Source of the DNA: Halomarina halobia
GTDB lineage: Archaea; Halobacteriota; Halobacteria; Halobacteriales; Haloarculaceae
DNA length: 64,000 bases
Direction: 5' to 3'
Assembly: GCF_029338575.1 (NCBI RefSeq)
Contig: NZ_CP119992.1
Coordinates: forward strand, 2,108,001-2,172,000
The notes beneath the pieces were generated by a model. The model saw nothing but the letters and a program-made list of their open reading frames with translations. It ran no database searches and was not told the DNA's origin. The translations under genes and the position numbers were made by a program. The first letter of the stretch is position 1, and the number at the start of each line of letters is the position of its first letter. Positions 8,196 to 16,708 of this stretch are shown piece by piece.

Positions 8196-9197
8196 CTACC
8201 GCCACCACTCGCTTCGCTGCTCGCGGGCGGTGACGTCCTCGCGGAGGGGTTCGGGGTAGTCCGACTCCTCGTCGAAGCCGAAGCCCGCGCCGAGCCAGCG
8301 GGCGACGTGCCACGCGACGGCCTCGGTGTCGATGTCGGTCAGCGTGATCGTGAGGTTCTCGTGGGTCTCCATCGCGCCGTCGCCGTCCGGATCGGGGCCG
8401 GAGAGCGTCCCGCAGGAGGCCGACCCCTCGTGACACGGCGACTCCTCGGCGAAGCGGACCACCACGTCCGCGCGGTCGGGCGACTCGACGTACTCGAAGG
8501 TGACGTTCGACGGGACGGTGCCCGCGGCGCCCCGGTCGTAGTAGTCGAGCGCGGCGTTCACCTGCCGTCGGACGGCCTCCCGCTCGCTCGGGTCGACGGT
8601 CGCGTCGTCGAGGTGGACCGAGAGCGTCGGGTGGTCCCACGGCAGGGCGCGCTCGGTGGCGTTGGGCTGTGGGAGCGTCGTCAGCGAGGACTGGGCGGCC
8701 ATCACCGCCCGCGGTTCGTCGCCGTGGTCGAGCCCGAGCGTGTGCCCGAGTTCGTGTTTCAGCACCTGCACCGTGGAGGCGTCGGAGAGGCCCGTCATCA
8801 CCTGTACGTCGACGGGGCGATCGACCGGTCCCTCGGTAACGTACGGGGCGCACCCGGCGGCGTGCTCCTCCGTCCCGCAGGCGGCGATGTCGTCGACCAC
8901 GGTCACGACGATATCGGGAGCCGCGGCGTCGGACGCGAGCCGGTACTCTACGGAGTAGCCGGCGTACCGCTCCGCGCGTTCCTCCCAGTAGGCGAGCGCC
9001 TCGGCGACGAGCGGCTCGAAGTCGCGGTCGGTGTCCGCGTCGTAGGCGACGGTGAGCACCTCCTCGCCCCAGGGGCCGCCCGGTCCGGTCCCCGCGTCGA
9101 CCGACGGGGCCGAGGGGAGCTGCGCCGAGCAGCCGGAGAGAGCCACGAGAAGCGCGAGAAGCGCGGGAAGCGCGAGCGGGAGCGTTCTGACAGTCAC
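8196..9197 (-). CDS. matrixin-like zinc metalloprotease lipoprotein
   Basis: 333 aa. A hydrophobic signal (residues about 6-20) ends in a lipobox LSGC (20-23), so this is a predicted Sec-type lipoprotein. The motif HELGHTLGLDHGD (148-160) is the HExxHxxGxxHxD zinc signature of metzincins, matching the matrixin (M10-like) group. Four cysteines (CGTEEHAAGC at 107-116, and CHEG/CGTL near 270-280) may form disulfides outside the cell. A second, C-terminal half (about 185-330) resembles another matrixin-like fold but lacks HExxH. Likely role: extracellular or surface proteolysis. The gene stands alone on the minus strand between the ATP-grasp gene and RNase P RNA. Confidence 0.8.
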   Translation of the reverse strand: MTVRTLPLALPALLALLVALSGCSAQLPSAPSVDAGTGPGGPWGEEVLTVAYDADTDRDFEPLVAEALAYWEERAERYAGYSVEYRLASDAAAPDIVVTVVDDIAACGTEEHAAGCAPYVTEGPVDRPVDVQVMTGLSDASTVQVLKHELGHTLGLDHGDEPRAVMAAQSSLTTLPQPNATERALPWDHPTLSVHLDDATVDPSEREAVRRQVNAALDYYDRGAAGTVPSNVTFEYVESPDRADVVVRFAEESPCHEGSASCGTLSGPDPDGDGAMETHENLTITLTDIDTEAVAWHVARWLGAGFGFDEESDYPEPLREDVTAREQRSEWWR

Positions 9198-9254
9198 GGT
9201 GTCGGACTATCGGGGTCGGGGGAGATAGATGTGTCTCGTCGCGCGAGAGTGCGT

Positions 9255-9656
9255 GGCTGCGGGCCGTAAGCCCCCTTCTGTTCTATCCGGCATTCGGCTG
9301 AGCGCCCGCGGCCGTGGTCGGGCTACCTTGTTGCCGCGGGCTTGCACCGGTGAGGTTTCGCCGTTCCATCCGTTCTCTTCCATCGGCGCTCGCGGGCGAG
9401 CCCGCTCGCGTACACCGCGACACCTCGGTCGAGGCGTCGCGCAGCCCTCGGTGGGTTAACTTCCCTTCCTCGCGGTCGGGTTCGCGCACCTCATCGGTCC
9501 GGAAGAGGGGTCTCGTTTCTGTTCCAGTGCCGGCGGTCTCCCGCCCCGGGCTTGCGCCCGGTCACCTGCCCGACCGGTGGGGGGACTTTCCTCGTGCTAC
9601 GCACGGGGGCCGGACACCCGCTGCCACTGTCGGGAGTAGGCGACTCGGCGGCCTAA
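9255..9656 (-). ncRNA. rnpB: RNase P RNA
   Basis: The minus-strand transcript shows the universal RNase P core. Near the 5' side is GAGGAAAGTCC (complement of about 9585-9595) and near the 3' side GAATGCCGGATAGAACAGAAG followed by GGGGCTTAC, the conserved P4-partner region (complement of about 9265-9295). A strong GC hairpin with loop CGCAAG follows the 5' core. Length of about 400 nt fits haloarchaeal type-A RNase P RNA. Exact ends are estimated by pairing of the outer sequences and may be off by 10-20 bases. The ribozyme removes 5' leaders from pre-tRNA. No protein frame here is convincing. Confidence 0.92.
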
Positions 9657-9665
9657 GTCGTTCGG

Positions 9666-10808
9666 TTACGTCTCCTCCCCGAAGTTCACGAGGGCCGCCT
9701 CCCGCTTCGCGCGTGCGGCCGCGTCGTCGAGGTCGAACTCGCGGACGACCTCGCCGTCGCGGACGAGCGGGGCGAGCAGCGCCTCGCCGTCCTCGGGTGC
9801 GGGTTCGTCGGCGCGCCGGACCAGGTGACCGCCGTCGGGCGTCCGGTACACCTCCTTCTTCCCGGGGAGCTTCCCGCGCTTGCCCCACGGCTCTCCCTCG
9901 ACCTCGGAGATGTCGAGCGCGAAGTCCACGGGGTCTGCATTGCTGACGTAGCCGCCGACGCCGAACCCGGACGCCACGTCGCGGAGGTCGGCCAGCGCGT
10001 CGGGGTCGAGCCCCCCCGAGAGGAAGATCTCCACGTCCTCGAAGCCCGCCTGGTCGAGCCGCCAGCGCACCTCGCGGGCGATGTGGCGGAAGTCGCCCCG
10101 CCGGGAACTGGTCGTGTCGAGGCGCACGCCGTCCAGGTCGATCGCCCGGGCGGCGCGCAGCGCCTCGTCCGTCTCGTCGGTGTAGGTGTCACAGAGGGCG
10201 ATGCGGGGGGTCCCCGGGGGGGCCGCCTCGTCGAACGCCTCCCACGCCCGCTCCTGCTCGCCGGGGCCGAAGCAGATGACGAGCGCGTGAGGCATCGTCC
10301 CGCTCGCCTCGCGGCCGAGCAGTTCCCCGGCGACGACGTGCGAGAAGCCGTCGAAGCCCGCGACCAGCGCCGAGCGCTCCACGACGGCGGCCATCGACGG
10401 GTGGACGTGGCGCGCGCCGAACGAGAGCAGCCTCGAATCGGGGGCCGCCCGCCGGGCTTCGAGCGCGGCGGTCGCGATGCCGCTCGCGTGCGAGAGAAAG
10501 CCGAGGAGGGCGGTCTCGTAGCGCGCGAAGTCGAGGTAGCGCCCCTCGACGCGCATGACCGGCCCGCCGTCGAACAGCGTCCCCTCCGGGAGCGCGTCCG
10601 CGTCGATCGGGAGTCCGGCGAGCAGGTGCGCGGCGTCCTTCACGCCCGCGAGTAGCTCGAAGTCGCCGTCGGGGAACTGATCCGCCGTCACCTCGGCGAC
10701 GACGCGGGGATTCCGGTCGGCCCCCTCGAGCGCGTCGACCGTCCGGTCGAAGTAGGCGTCCGTGGCCCGCCCCTCGCGGATGGCCTCGGACGGGACGATG
10801 TCGAACAT
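9666..10808 (-). CDS. pncB: nicotinate phosphoribosyltransferase
   Basis: 380 aa. It converts nicotinate and PRPP to nicotinate mononucleotide in NAD salvage. Landmarks include GPVMRVEGRYLDFARYETALLG near 82-103, the SFGARHVHP segment (about 129-137), IALCDTYTDE, LDGVRLDTTSSRRGDF and the phosphate-binding IFLSGGLDPDAL. The sequence matches archaeal PncB-type enzymes with the C-terminal GKRGKLPGKKEVYR block. The ATG at 10808 has no better upstream alternative. It ends about 10 bases before the RNase P RNA 5' end on the same strand, so the two may share read-through transcription. A nicotinamidase-like hydrolase gene lies 3 kb away (13917-14495). Confidence 0.92.
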   Translation of the reverse strand: MFDIVPSEAIREGRATDAYFDRTVDALEGADRNPRVVAEVTADQFPDGDFELLAGVKDAAHLLAGLPIDADALPEGTLFDGGPVMRVEGRYLDFARYETALLGFLSHASGIATAALEARRAAPDSRLLSFGARHVHPSMAAVVERSALVAGFDGFSHVVAGELLGREASGTMPHALVICFGPGEQERAWEAFDEAAPPGTPRIALCDTYTDETDEALRAARAIDLDGVRLDTTSSRRGDFRHIAREVRWRLDQAGFEDVEIFLSGGLDPDALADLRDVASGFGVGGYVSNADPVDFALDISEVEGEPWGKRGKLPGKKEVYRTPDGGHLVRRADEPAPEDGEALLAPLVRDGEVVREFDLDDAAARAKREAALVNFGEET

Positions 10809-10899
10809 ACCCTGGGTACTCCCGGCGCGTCGAAAAAGGTACGCGATCCGCGCCCGGTGGGTGGGCGCGCGTTCGCCGGTCGTCGGGGGGCCGTCGGCG

Positions 10900-12192
10900 T
10901 CACTCGGTCCGGTGGACGGCGTCGAGTTCCCCGCGCGTCGGCGCGTTCACGACGGTCACCGTCGTCCCCTCGCGCGTCACGCGGAAGGCGTCGGCGTAGG
11001 GGTCGCCCTCGGGAACGACGTAGACGTTCCCGTCCCGGGTCGCGCCGCGGGCGGCGAGCAGGTCGCGGTACCCCCGCACGAACTCGCGGGCGTCGCGCTC
11101 GGTGTCCCACTCGGTCCGCCAGACGTAGCCCGCCTCGTCGCCGTCGTGGTACGGAACGAGCCGGTCGCCGGCCCACCCGTCCGAGAGGGGATGTGAGTAG
11201 TCGAACCGCTCGCCGCCCTCGACGACGCCGTTGGCGCGGAACATCGCGTACACCGTCGCCTCGCCGAGCGTCGTCGATTCGGGACCCTCCCGCTCGAACC
11301 GCGCCCAACCGTCCGACGAGCGGTCCTCGACGCGCACCTCGACGGGCGACTCCTCCGGGTAGCGCTCGGGGTGGATGACCTGCTCGGTGGTCGTCGGCAT
11401 CCGGTCGTAGGCGTCGTTCACCGCCACCCACCCGCCGCGCTCGCGCAGGGCGTTCACGAACGCCGGCCCCTCCGCGTACGGCTGGATGAGCACGAGGTAG
11501 ACGTCGGAGTCGAACGCCGGTTCGTCGAGGTTCGCACGGTCCGATCGGGGGAGGCACTCCCACTCGTCGCCGCAGCGCGCCTCGTAGGCGATCTCGACGG
11601 CGTTCGCGTCGCCCTCGATCAGTCCGTCGCGGGCGAACCGCCCGTCCAGGGTGCGCCTGTCGGAGCCGAAGCCGAGGTGCTGGGCCTGCAGCGCGTGGAC
11701 GAGTTCGTGGGCGAGCGTTCGGGTGTCGAGCGTCGGCGTCTCGGTGTCGCTCACGATGACGATCTCGTCTCCGGCGTAGTAGCCCCCGACGGCGGTCCCG
11801 TAGACCGCGTCGAGTTCCCGGCCGACGGTCGTCCGCTCACCCACGAGGAAGGGGGCCTCCCAGACCTGTTCGCGGAAGCCCCCGTCGGCCGCGGTCTCGT
11901 TGGCACGATCAGCGCGGTACTCGGCGCGCGAGACGACGCGCACCTCAACGTCGCGGGTGAACTCGAGTCCGCGTATGGCCTCGACGCGGGCCATCGTCCG
12001 GGCGAGGACCGCCTCGCGCTCGCTCTCGTTGAGGCCGTCGTCGGTTCGCACGGGGAGCGGGTCGGTCGCGGCGTAGCCCCCCTCGACGCCGAGGCGGTCG
12101 TCGCCGTCGGATCCGGTCGGGAGGTCAGGGACGCTACAGCCGGCGAGAACGAGGAGCGCGGCGAGCGAGAGCGCGCGGATCGGCGGGATCAC
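10900..12192 (-). CDS. Hvo_1808-family putative zinc metalloprotease, lipoprotein form
   Basis: 430 aa. A short signal with lipobox LAGC (16-19) predicts a surface lipoprotein. The family core includes GGYYAGDEIVIVSD and the zinc-protease-like helix AHELVHALQAQH (161-172), with HELVH at 162-166 and a downstream EGDAN motif (about 193-197) that could supply the third ligand. Two cysteines (CGDEWEC) follow. This is the Hvo_1808 surface-protein family; activity is unproven. The GTG start overlaps the stop of the upstream paralogue by four bases (GTGA), so the two are translationally coupled. This copy keeps the complete HExxH, unlike the upstream copy. Confidence 0.75.
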   Translation of the reverse strand: MIPPIRALSLAALLVLAGCSVPDLPTGSDGDDRLGVEGGYAATDPLPVRTDDGLNESEREAVLARTMARVEAIRGLEFTRDVEVRVVSRAEYRADRANETAADGGFREQVWEAPFLVGERTTVGRELDAVYGTAVGGYYAGDEIVIVSDTETPTLDTRTLAHELVHALQAQHLGFGSDRRTLDGRFARDGLIEGDANAVEIAYEARCGDEWECLPRSDRANLDEPAFDSDVYLVLIQPYAEGPAFVNALRERGGWVAVNDAYDRMPTTTEQVIHPERYPEESPVEVRVEDRSSDGWARFEREGPESTTLGEATVYAMFRANGVVEGGERFDYSHPLSDGWAGDRLVPYHDGDEAGYVWRTEWDTERDAREFVRGYRDLLAARGATRDGNVYVVPEGDPYADAFRVTREGTTVTVVNAPTRGELDAVHRTE

Positions 12193-13832
12193 GGGCGGGC
12201 GCGAGCGAGCAGGGCGGCCGCGAGCAGGGCGAGTGCGGCCGCCGGGGCGAGCGGGCCGAAGCCGGGACCGCTCGCCCCCGACGCGTCGCCGGTCGTCGCG
12301 TTCGCCGATCCGTTCGCCGCCGACTCGTTCGTCGCGTTCGACGTTCCGCTCGCCGACGCGGGTTCGATCCGGACGCTCCGGTCGACGTCGGGGAGGTCGT
12401 CGACGGTCGGTGCCTTCACTATCGTGACGGTCTTGTCCTCGACGGCGAGGTGGATCGCGCCGCCGTAGCCGCCGTCGTCGGGCAGGCGGTAGGTGGCGTT
12501 ACCGACGCGCTCCGCGCCGTGGTAGTCGAGCAGCTTCCGGTACGCCTCGACGAACTCCCGCGCGTCGCGCTCGGTGTCCCACGCGATCTTCCAGACGTAC
12601 CCGGTCTCGTTGGTCTCCGACGACTCGTCGGTCACGTAGGGGACGAGCCGATCGCCGTCCCAGCCGGCGCTGGCGGGGTGGGAGTAGTTGAGCGGGTCGA
12701 GCGGGTCGAGGCGGCTGTCGTTCCGGAAGTTGAACGGGTGGGCGTAGGGGACGACGACGTTCGTCACGGTGCCGGAGCGCTGTGACGCCTCGTAGCTGGG
12801 ATACCAGAGCATCGAGAAGAGCCCCGCCTCGCCGAAGGAAGCGTGATCGACGCTCCCCGGGACGTCGAGGGGCCGCCAGCGGTCGTCGCTGCGGTCCACG
12901 ACGCTGACGTTCGTCGGCTGGTCCACGCCGTACTTCTTCGGGTGGATCGTCTGTTCGGTGCTCGCCGGCGGGTTCTCGTAGACGGCGTTCACCGCCTCCC
13001 ACCCGCCGTCCTCCCGGATGGACTGGACGAAGGGCGGACCGTCGCTGTACGGCTGGAATGCAACGAGGTACATCCCGAAGTGCACGACGTCGTCGCCCGC
13101 GGCGGGTCGCGCGCCGGAGTCGTCGAAGCAGTCCCACTCGGCATCACAGCGCCGCTCGTACAGGTAATCGACGTAGTTGCCGTCGCCCTCGACGATGCCG
13201 TCCAGCGCGTTGTGCGACTCGCGGGTGGTCCCGCTCCGCCAGTCGATGTCGAAGTGCTGGTCCTGCAGGGCGTGAAACAGCTCCTGGGCGAGCGTGACCT
13301 CGTTCACCTGCGGGGTGGTGGCGTTCTCCGAGACGACCACGATCCGCCGGCTGTGCGGGTCGTAGTACCCGCCGACGGTCGCGCCGCGGTTCGCCCTGCT
13401 CACGGCGACCGCGTCGGTCGACCGGTTGACCATGAACAGCGCCTCGAACGTCACGTTCTGGTGGAGGCGGTCACGCTCACTCGTCGGTCCGGCGAGGTCG
13501 TCGATCCGCTCGCGGAACTGCTCGCGCGTGACCACCTCGACGGGGACCCGGCGCTCGAACTCCAGCTTCCGTATCCGCTCTACCCGGGCCATCGAGCGCG
13601 CGACGACGGCGTCGAGTTCGCTGTCGTCGAACCCGTCGGCGGCCGTCACGTCGAGCGACTCGTTGTACCAGTAGCCGTCCTCCCAGCCGAGCCTGTCAGC
13701 CGGGGGGTCCGCGGGGGGCGCCTCGGTGGAGGGTGTGCTCTCGGGGGTCCCGGCGGCGAGGGGGACGACCGCGCCGGTCGCGGCGAGGAGGGCGAGGACC
13801 GCCGCGACGAGCGCTGTCGGGGACTGTCGCAT
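12189..13832 (-). CDS. Hvo_1808-family surface protein with PGF-CTERM-type anchor, altered HExxH
   Basis: 547 aa. Sec signal at the N-terminus (MRQSPTALVAAVLALLAATG), then a long Hvo_1808-type domain homologous to the downstream lipoprotein. It ends in a Thr/Asn/Ser-rich stretch followed by GPGFGPLAP, a hydrophobic helix and basic tail, the pattern of PGF-CTERM proteins processed by archaeosortase A and lipid-anchored. Many N-x-S/T sites suggest glycosylation. The position equivalent to HELVH reads QELFH (183-187), so the first zinc histidine is replaced by Gln and catalysis may be lost. The start at 13832 is the ATG directly before the signal. It is first in a two-gene coupled operon. Confidence 0.75.
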   Translation of the reverse strand: MRQSPTALVAAVLALLAATGAVVPLAAGTPESTPSTEAPPADPPADRLGWEDGYWYNESLDVTAADGFDDSELDAVVARSMARVERIRKLEFERRVPVEVVTREQFRERIDDLAGPTSERDRLHQNVTFEALFMVNRSTDAVAVSRANRGATVGGYYDPHSRRIVVVSENATTPQVNEVTLAQELFHALQDQHFDIDWRSGTTRESHNALDGIVEGDGNYVDYLYERRCDAEWDCFDDSGARPAAGDDVVHFGMYLVAFQPYSDGPPFVQSIREDGGWEAVNAVYENPPASTEQTIHPKKYGVDQPTNVSVVDRSDDRWRPLDVPGSVDHASFGEAGLFSMLWYPSYEASQRSGTVTNVVVPYAHPFNFRNDSRLDPLDPLNYSHPASAGWDGDRLVPYVTDESSETNETGYVWKIAWDTERDAREFVEAYRKLLDYHGAERVGNATYRLPDDGGYGGAIHLAVEDKTVTIVKAPTVDDLPDVDRSVRIEPASASGTSNATNESAANGSANATTGDASGASGPGFGPLAPAAALALLAAALLARARP

Positions 13833-13916
13833 GGGCGAGGTATGTAAGGAGGTGTCAAAAAGAGTCCGGACCGCGACCGACGCAACGATTTTGCGCCGCG
13901 TTACCCTAGCGCGTAC

Positions 13917-14495
13917 ATGGAGTTCGATCCCGATCACGCGGCGGTCGTCGTCGTTGACATGCAGAACGGGTTCTGCCACCCCGACGGGAGCCTCTACGCG
14001 CCGGGGAGCGAGGACGCTATCGAGCCGGTCTCCCGCCTGCTACAGCGGGCCCGCGAGGCCGGCGCGCGCGTCGTCTTCACCCGCGACGTCCACCCGCCCG
14101 AGCAGTTCGAGGGGAACCACTACTACGACGAGTTCGAGCGCTGGGGGGAGCACGTCGTCGAGGGGAGTTGGGAGACGGAGATCGTGGAGGAACTCCCCGT
14201 CGAGGCGGACGACCACGTCGTGACGAAGCACACCTACGACGCCTTCTACAACACCGACCTCGAGGGGTGGCTGCGCGCCCACCGGGTTCGCGACCTGCTC
14301 ATCTGCGGGACGCTCGCGAACGTCTGCGTCCTCCACACCGCCGGGAGCGCCGGCCTGCGCGACTTCCGCCCGGTCATCGTGGAGGACGCCGTCGGCCACA
14401 TCGAGGAGGGCCACCGCGAGTACGCGCTCGAACACGCCGACTGGCTCTTCGGCGAGGTCCGGACGACGGACGAGATCGAGTTCGCCCGGTCCTGA
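13917..14495 (+). CDS. isochorismatase-family cysteine hydrolase, probable nicotinamidase
   Basis: 192 aa. The family triad is clear: Asp14 (VVDMQNGF), Lys104 (VTKHTYDAF) and Cys137 (LANVCV). The segment TRDVHPPEQF has Asp57 and His59 in the places of nicotinamidase metal ligands, with His68 or His79 as a possible third, and WGEHVVEGSWETEI resembles the nicotinamidase block after the metal site. So deamidation of nicotinamide to nicotinate is the best guess, feeding pncB; other amidases of the superfamily remain possible. It starts at ATG 13917 and is divergent from the Hvo_1808 pair. It converges with the thioesterase gene, whose end is 5 bases beyond its stop. Confidence 0.75.
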   Translation: MEFDPDHAAVVVVDMQNGFCHPDGSLYAPGSEDAIEPVSRLLQRAREAGARVVFTRDVHPPEQFEGNHYYDEFERWGEHVVEGSWETEIVEELPVEADDHVVTKHTYDAFYNTDLEGWLRAHRVRDLLICGTLANVCVLHTAGSAGLRDFRPVIVEDAVGHIEEGHREYALEHADWLFGEVRTTDEIEFARS

Positions 14496-14500
14496 GGACC

Positions 14501-14950
14501 TCACCCCTGGAACAGCCGGTAGGCCCCCTGCCCCACCGCGACGGGCTTCACCCCGTCCTCCGGCGTCTCGCTCTCGACGCCCACCTGGCTCACCCCGACG
14601 CTCCCGCCCGCCCGGATGACCTCGGCGCGGGCGGTCACGTCCCCCGCCGCGCGCCGGAGGTAGTTGACGTTGAGGTTGATCGTGGCGACGCCGCCGGCGA
14701 TCGGATCGTCGAGCGAGGGGCGCAGGGCGATGCCGCCGGCCGTGTCGATGAGCGTCGCCGCGATCCCCCCGTGCATCGTCGGGGGCGACGTCGGGTTGGT
14801 GAGCTTGTCGTCGTAGGGGACGCGGAGCGTGACGGAGTCGTAGGTGAACTCCTCGACGGTCGTCCCCAACCACGAGAGGTAGCCGTGTTCCTCCTCGATG
14901 TGCCGCTGGACGAACTGCTTGGCCGCGGGCGGGAGCTCCTCGTTCGGCAT
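14501..14950 (-). CDS. PaaI-family hotdog thioesterase
   Basis: 149 aa single hotdog domain. The motif PTMHGGIAATLIDTAGGIA (about 58-76) is the HGG-x12-D signature of PaaI-type acyl-CoA thioesterases, followed by TINLNVNYLRRAAG. Such enzymes hydrolyse acyl- or aryl-CoA in the cytoplasm; the substrate is unknown. The start is ATG 14950 (MPNEELPPAAKQFVQRHIEE). It stands alone, convergent with the hydrolase on its left, and followed on its 5' side by the co-oriented M23-like gene, whose stop lies 67 bases away. Confidence 0.85.
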   Translation of the reverse strand: MPNEELPPAAKQFVQRHIEEEHGYLSWLGTTVEEFTYDSVTLRVPYDDKLTNPTSPPTMHGGIAATLIDTAGGIALRPSLDDPIAGGVATINLNVNYLRRAAGDVTARAEVIRAGGSVGVSQVGVESETPEDGVKPVAVGQGAYRLFQG

Positions 14951-15017
14951 GCGTGTGAGTGCTCCCCGGGTGGGTTTGTAAGCAGCGATCGCGTCGATTT
15001 CCGCGGCTGCGACCCTC

Positions 15018-15890
15018 CTACGCCGGGGGGGACCCGGTCGAATCGGCGCGGATCGTCACCCGCACCTCCTCGCCCTCCTCGAACGTCGCGTCCGGGCAGA
15101 CGAGCTTCGCGCCGAACGCCCCGTCCCGGGCGCAGAACAGCGAGATCCCGGTGATCGGCGTCCCGTTCGCGCGTACCTCGATCGCGTCCCACCGCACGTC
15201 GCGGCCGTTCTCGCCCAGGCGACCGACGGGGGAACCCGCGAGCGTCAGCGTCTCGGGGGCGGCGCTCCCCGGGGGGACGAGCGCGCCGCCGCCGTCGTAG
15301 TGCGGACAGCCGCCGTCGAGCACGACGCCGTCCCCGCCGTCGATCCCGACGAACCGCTCGCCCGGCGCGGGGTGAGCGGGCGCGTCGAGGACGACGTACG
15401 TCCCGCCGACCTCGCGGACGCGACCGGTGCCGTCCCACGGGAGGGGTTCGACGGTCGCGCCGACCTCGATGGGGACCGACCCCGCGGCGCGGTAGTGGTT
15501 GGCCTCCCGCGGGCGGAAGCCGAGGTGGATGTGGTTGTCGACCCAGGGAGCGAAGAAGCCCGCGCGGACGAGCGTGCCGAGCGAGTCGCCCGCCTCGACG
15601 CGATCGCCCGCGGAGACGGCCGGTTCGACGTGGAGCATCCGGGCGACGTGCTCGCCCGTGTCAACGAGGATCAGGTGATCCCGCTCGGCGGCGTACGCCT
15701 TCGGCGGGGCGCGCACCGCGCGGGTGTCGAGGACCTCGCCGGCCACGGGCGAGGGTGCGTCGGTGGCGCGCTCCCGGCCGTCGCCGGGGTAGAGGTCGAT
15801 GGCGCAGCCGTGGTCGTGCGCGACGTACGGCGAGTTGTAGAGCGAGAAGCGGCGGTAGCGCGCGAGCACGTCCCCGGGGAGGGTGACCAT
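15018..15890 (-). CDS. M23/LytM-fold protein of unknown function
   Basis: 290 aa. The first 130 residues follow the M23 (LytM) domain order. HDHGCAIDLYPG (25-36) stands where M23 has its His/Asp zinc ligands. PVAGEV is followed by LVDTGEHVARMLHVEP with His87. V-x-x-GD-x-V-x-x-GD-x-LG comes next, then NHIHLGF with His120-x-His122. Bacterial M23 enzymes cut peptidoglycan, which archaea lack, so the substrate must differ or the fold is used as a binding module. Residues 150-290 form a second unknown domain with three cysteines. There is no signal peptide, so it is predicted cytoplasmic. The ATG at 15890 follows a weak ribosome site; an upstream in-frame ATG would add 11 residues. Divergent from the lipoate-ligase gene. 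Confidence 0.55.
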   Translation of the reverse strand: MVTLPGDVLARYRRFSLYNSPYVAHDHGCAIDLYPGDGRERATDAPSPVAGEVLDTRAVRAPPKAYAAERDHLILVDTGEHVARMLHVEPAVSAGDRVEAGDSLGTLVRAGFFAPWVDNHIHLGFRPREANHYRAAGSVPIEVGATVEPLPWDGTGRVREVGGTYVVLDAPAHPAPGERFVGIDGGDGVVLDGGCPHYDGGGALVPPGSAAPETLTLAGSPVGRLGENGRDVRWDAIEVRANGTPITGISLFCARDGAFGAKLVCPDATFEEGEEVRVTIRADSTGSPPA

Positions 15891-15940
15891 GGGGGGAGTA
15901 CGAGCGCGGCGCTTTAGCCCCATCGACTCGGAGGGGGAGT

Positions 15941-16627
15941 ATGCGCGTGCGCGTCCTGAGGGGGCGAGCGGCGACGGTCGAGACGGATCGGACGGTGACG
16001 CGAACGCTCTGTGCCGACGCCGCCGAGACGGGCGAGCGGGCGGTGCGGGCGTGGACGCCCCACCGGCAGGTGGCGTTCGGGCGGCGCGACGCGGGTGCGC
16101 CGGGGTACGAGCGCGCGCGGGCGGCCGCCGAGGAACGCAGGTTCGAGGCCCACGTGCGACCCGTCGGCGGGCGGGCGGTCGCCTACACCGGGACGACGGT
16201 CGCGTTCGCCCGCGTGGAACCGATCGAGGACCTGCGCGAGGGGCTGGCGGCGCGCTACGACGCGATGACGCGCGACGTGAAGCGCGCGCTCGCGACGCTG
16301 GGCGTCGACGCGGCGGAGGGCGAACCCCCCGACTCCTTCTGTCCCGGCGCGCACTCCCTGCGGGCGGGGGGAAAGGTCGTGGGGATCGCCCAGCGCGTCC
16401 GGCGCGGCGCGGCGCTCACGGCCGGCATCTGCGTCACGGACGACCGGGCGGCCGTCGCGGACGTGCTCGATCCCGTGTACGACGCTCTCGGCGTCCCCTT
16501 CGACCCCGAGAGCGTCGGGAGCGTCGTCCGCGCGGCGGGGCGACCCGTGGAACCGACGGAAGTGGTCGAGGCGCTCGAGGCGGCGCTGGTGGGAGACGCC
16601 GCGACGCGGGTCGAGCGCGTCCGGTAG
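15941..16627 (+). CDS. lipoate--protein ligase family protein (BPL/LplA/LipB fold)
   Basis: 228 aa. The pattern RQVAFGRRDAGAPGYERARAAAEER, then RPVGGRAVAYTGTTVAFA, and SFCPGAHSLRAGGKVVGIAQR (about 132-152) follows the LplA/LipM superfamily order: substrate-binding R-x-x-GG, then the catalytic Lys in the GKV-GIAQR block. A cysteine at SFCPG is in the region where octanoyltransferases of LipM type have theirs. It probably attaches or transfers lipoyl/octanoyl groups to E2 or GcvH domains, but the subtype is undetermined. The ATG is at 15941, and it is divergent from the M23-like gene with 50 bases between starts. pyrC follows 81 bases downstream. Confidence 0.75.
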   Translation: MRVRVLRGRAATVETDRTVTRTLCADAAETGERAVRAWTPHRQVAFGRRDAGAPGYERARAAAEERRFEAHVRPVGGRAVAYTGTTVAFARVEPIEDLREGLAARYDAMTRDVKRALATLGVDAAEGEPPDSFCPGAHSLRAGGKVVGIAQRVRRGAALTAGICVTDDRAAVADVLDPVYDALGVPFDPESVGSVVRAAGRPVEPTEVVEALEAALVGDAATRVERVR

Positions 16628-16708
16628 CCGGTTCGGACGGCCTTCGTGCCGGGGCGCGCGACTGTTTTCCTCCGGCAGGATTACGATACCTCCTCCCCCA
16701 TAGAGGCC

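Noticed and set aside
9283..9946. Protein-coding frames across the RNase P RNA region
   Set aside because: GAGGAAAGTCC and the ACAGAAG...GGCTTAC core identify structural RNA. The frames are not conserved-looking.
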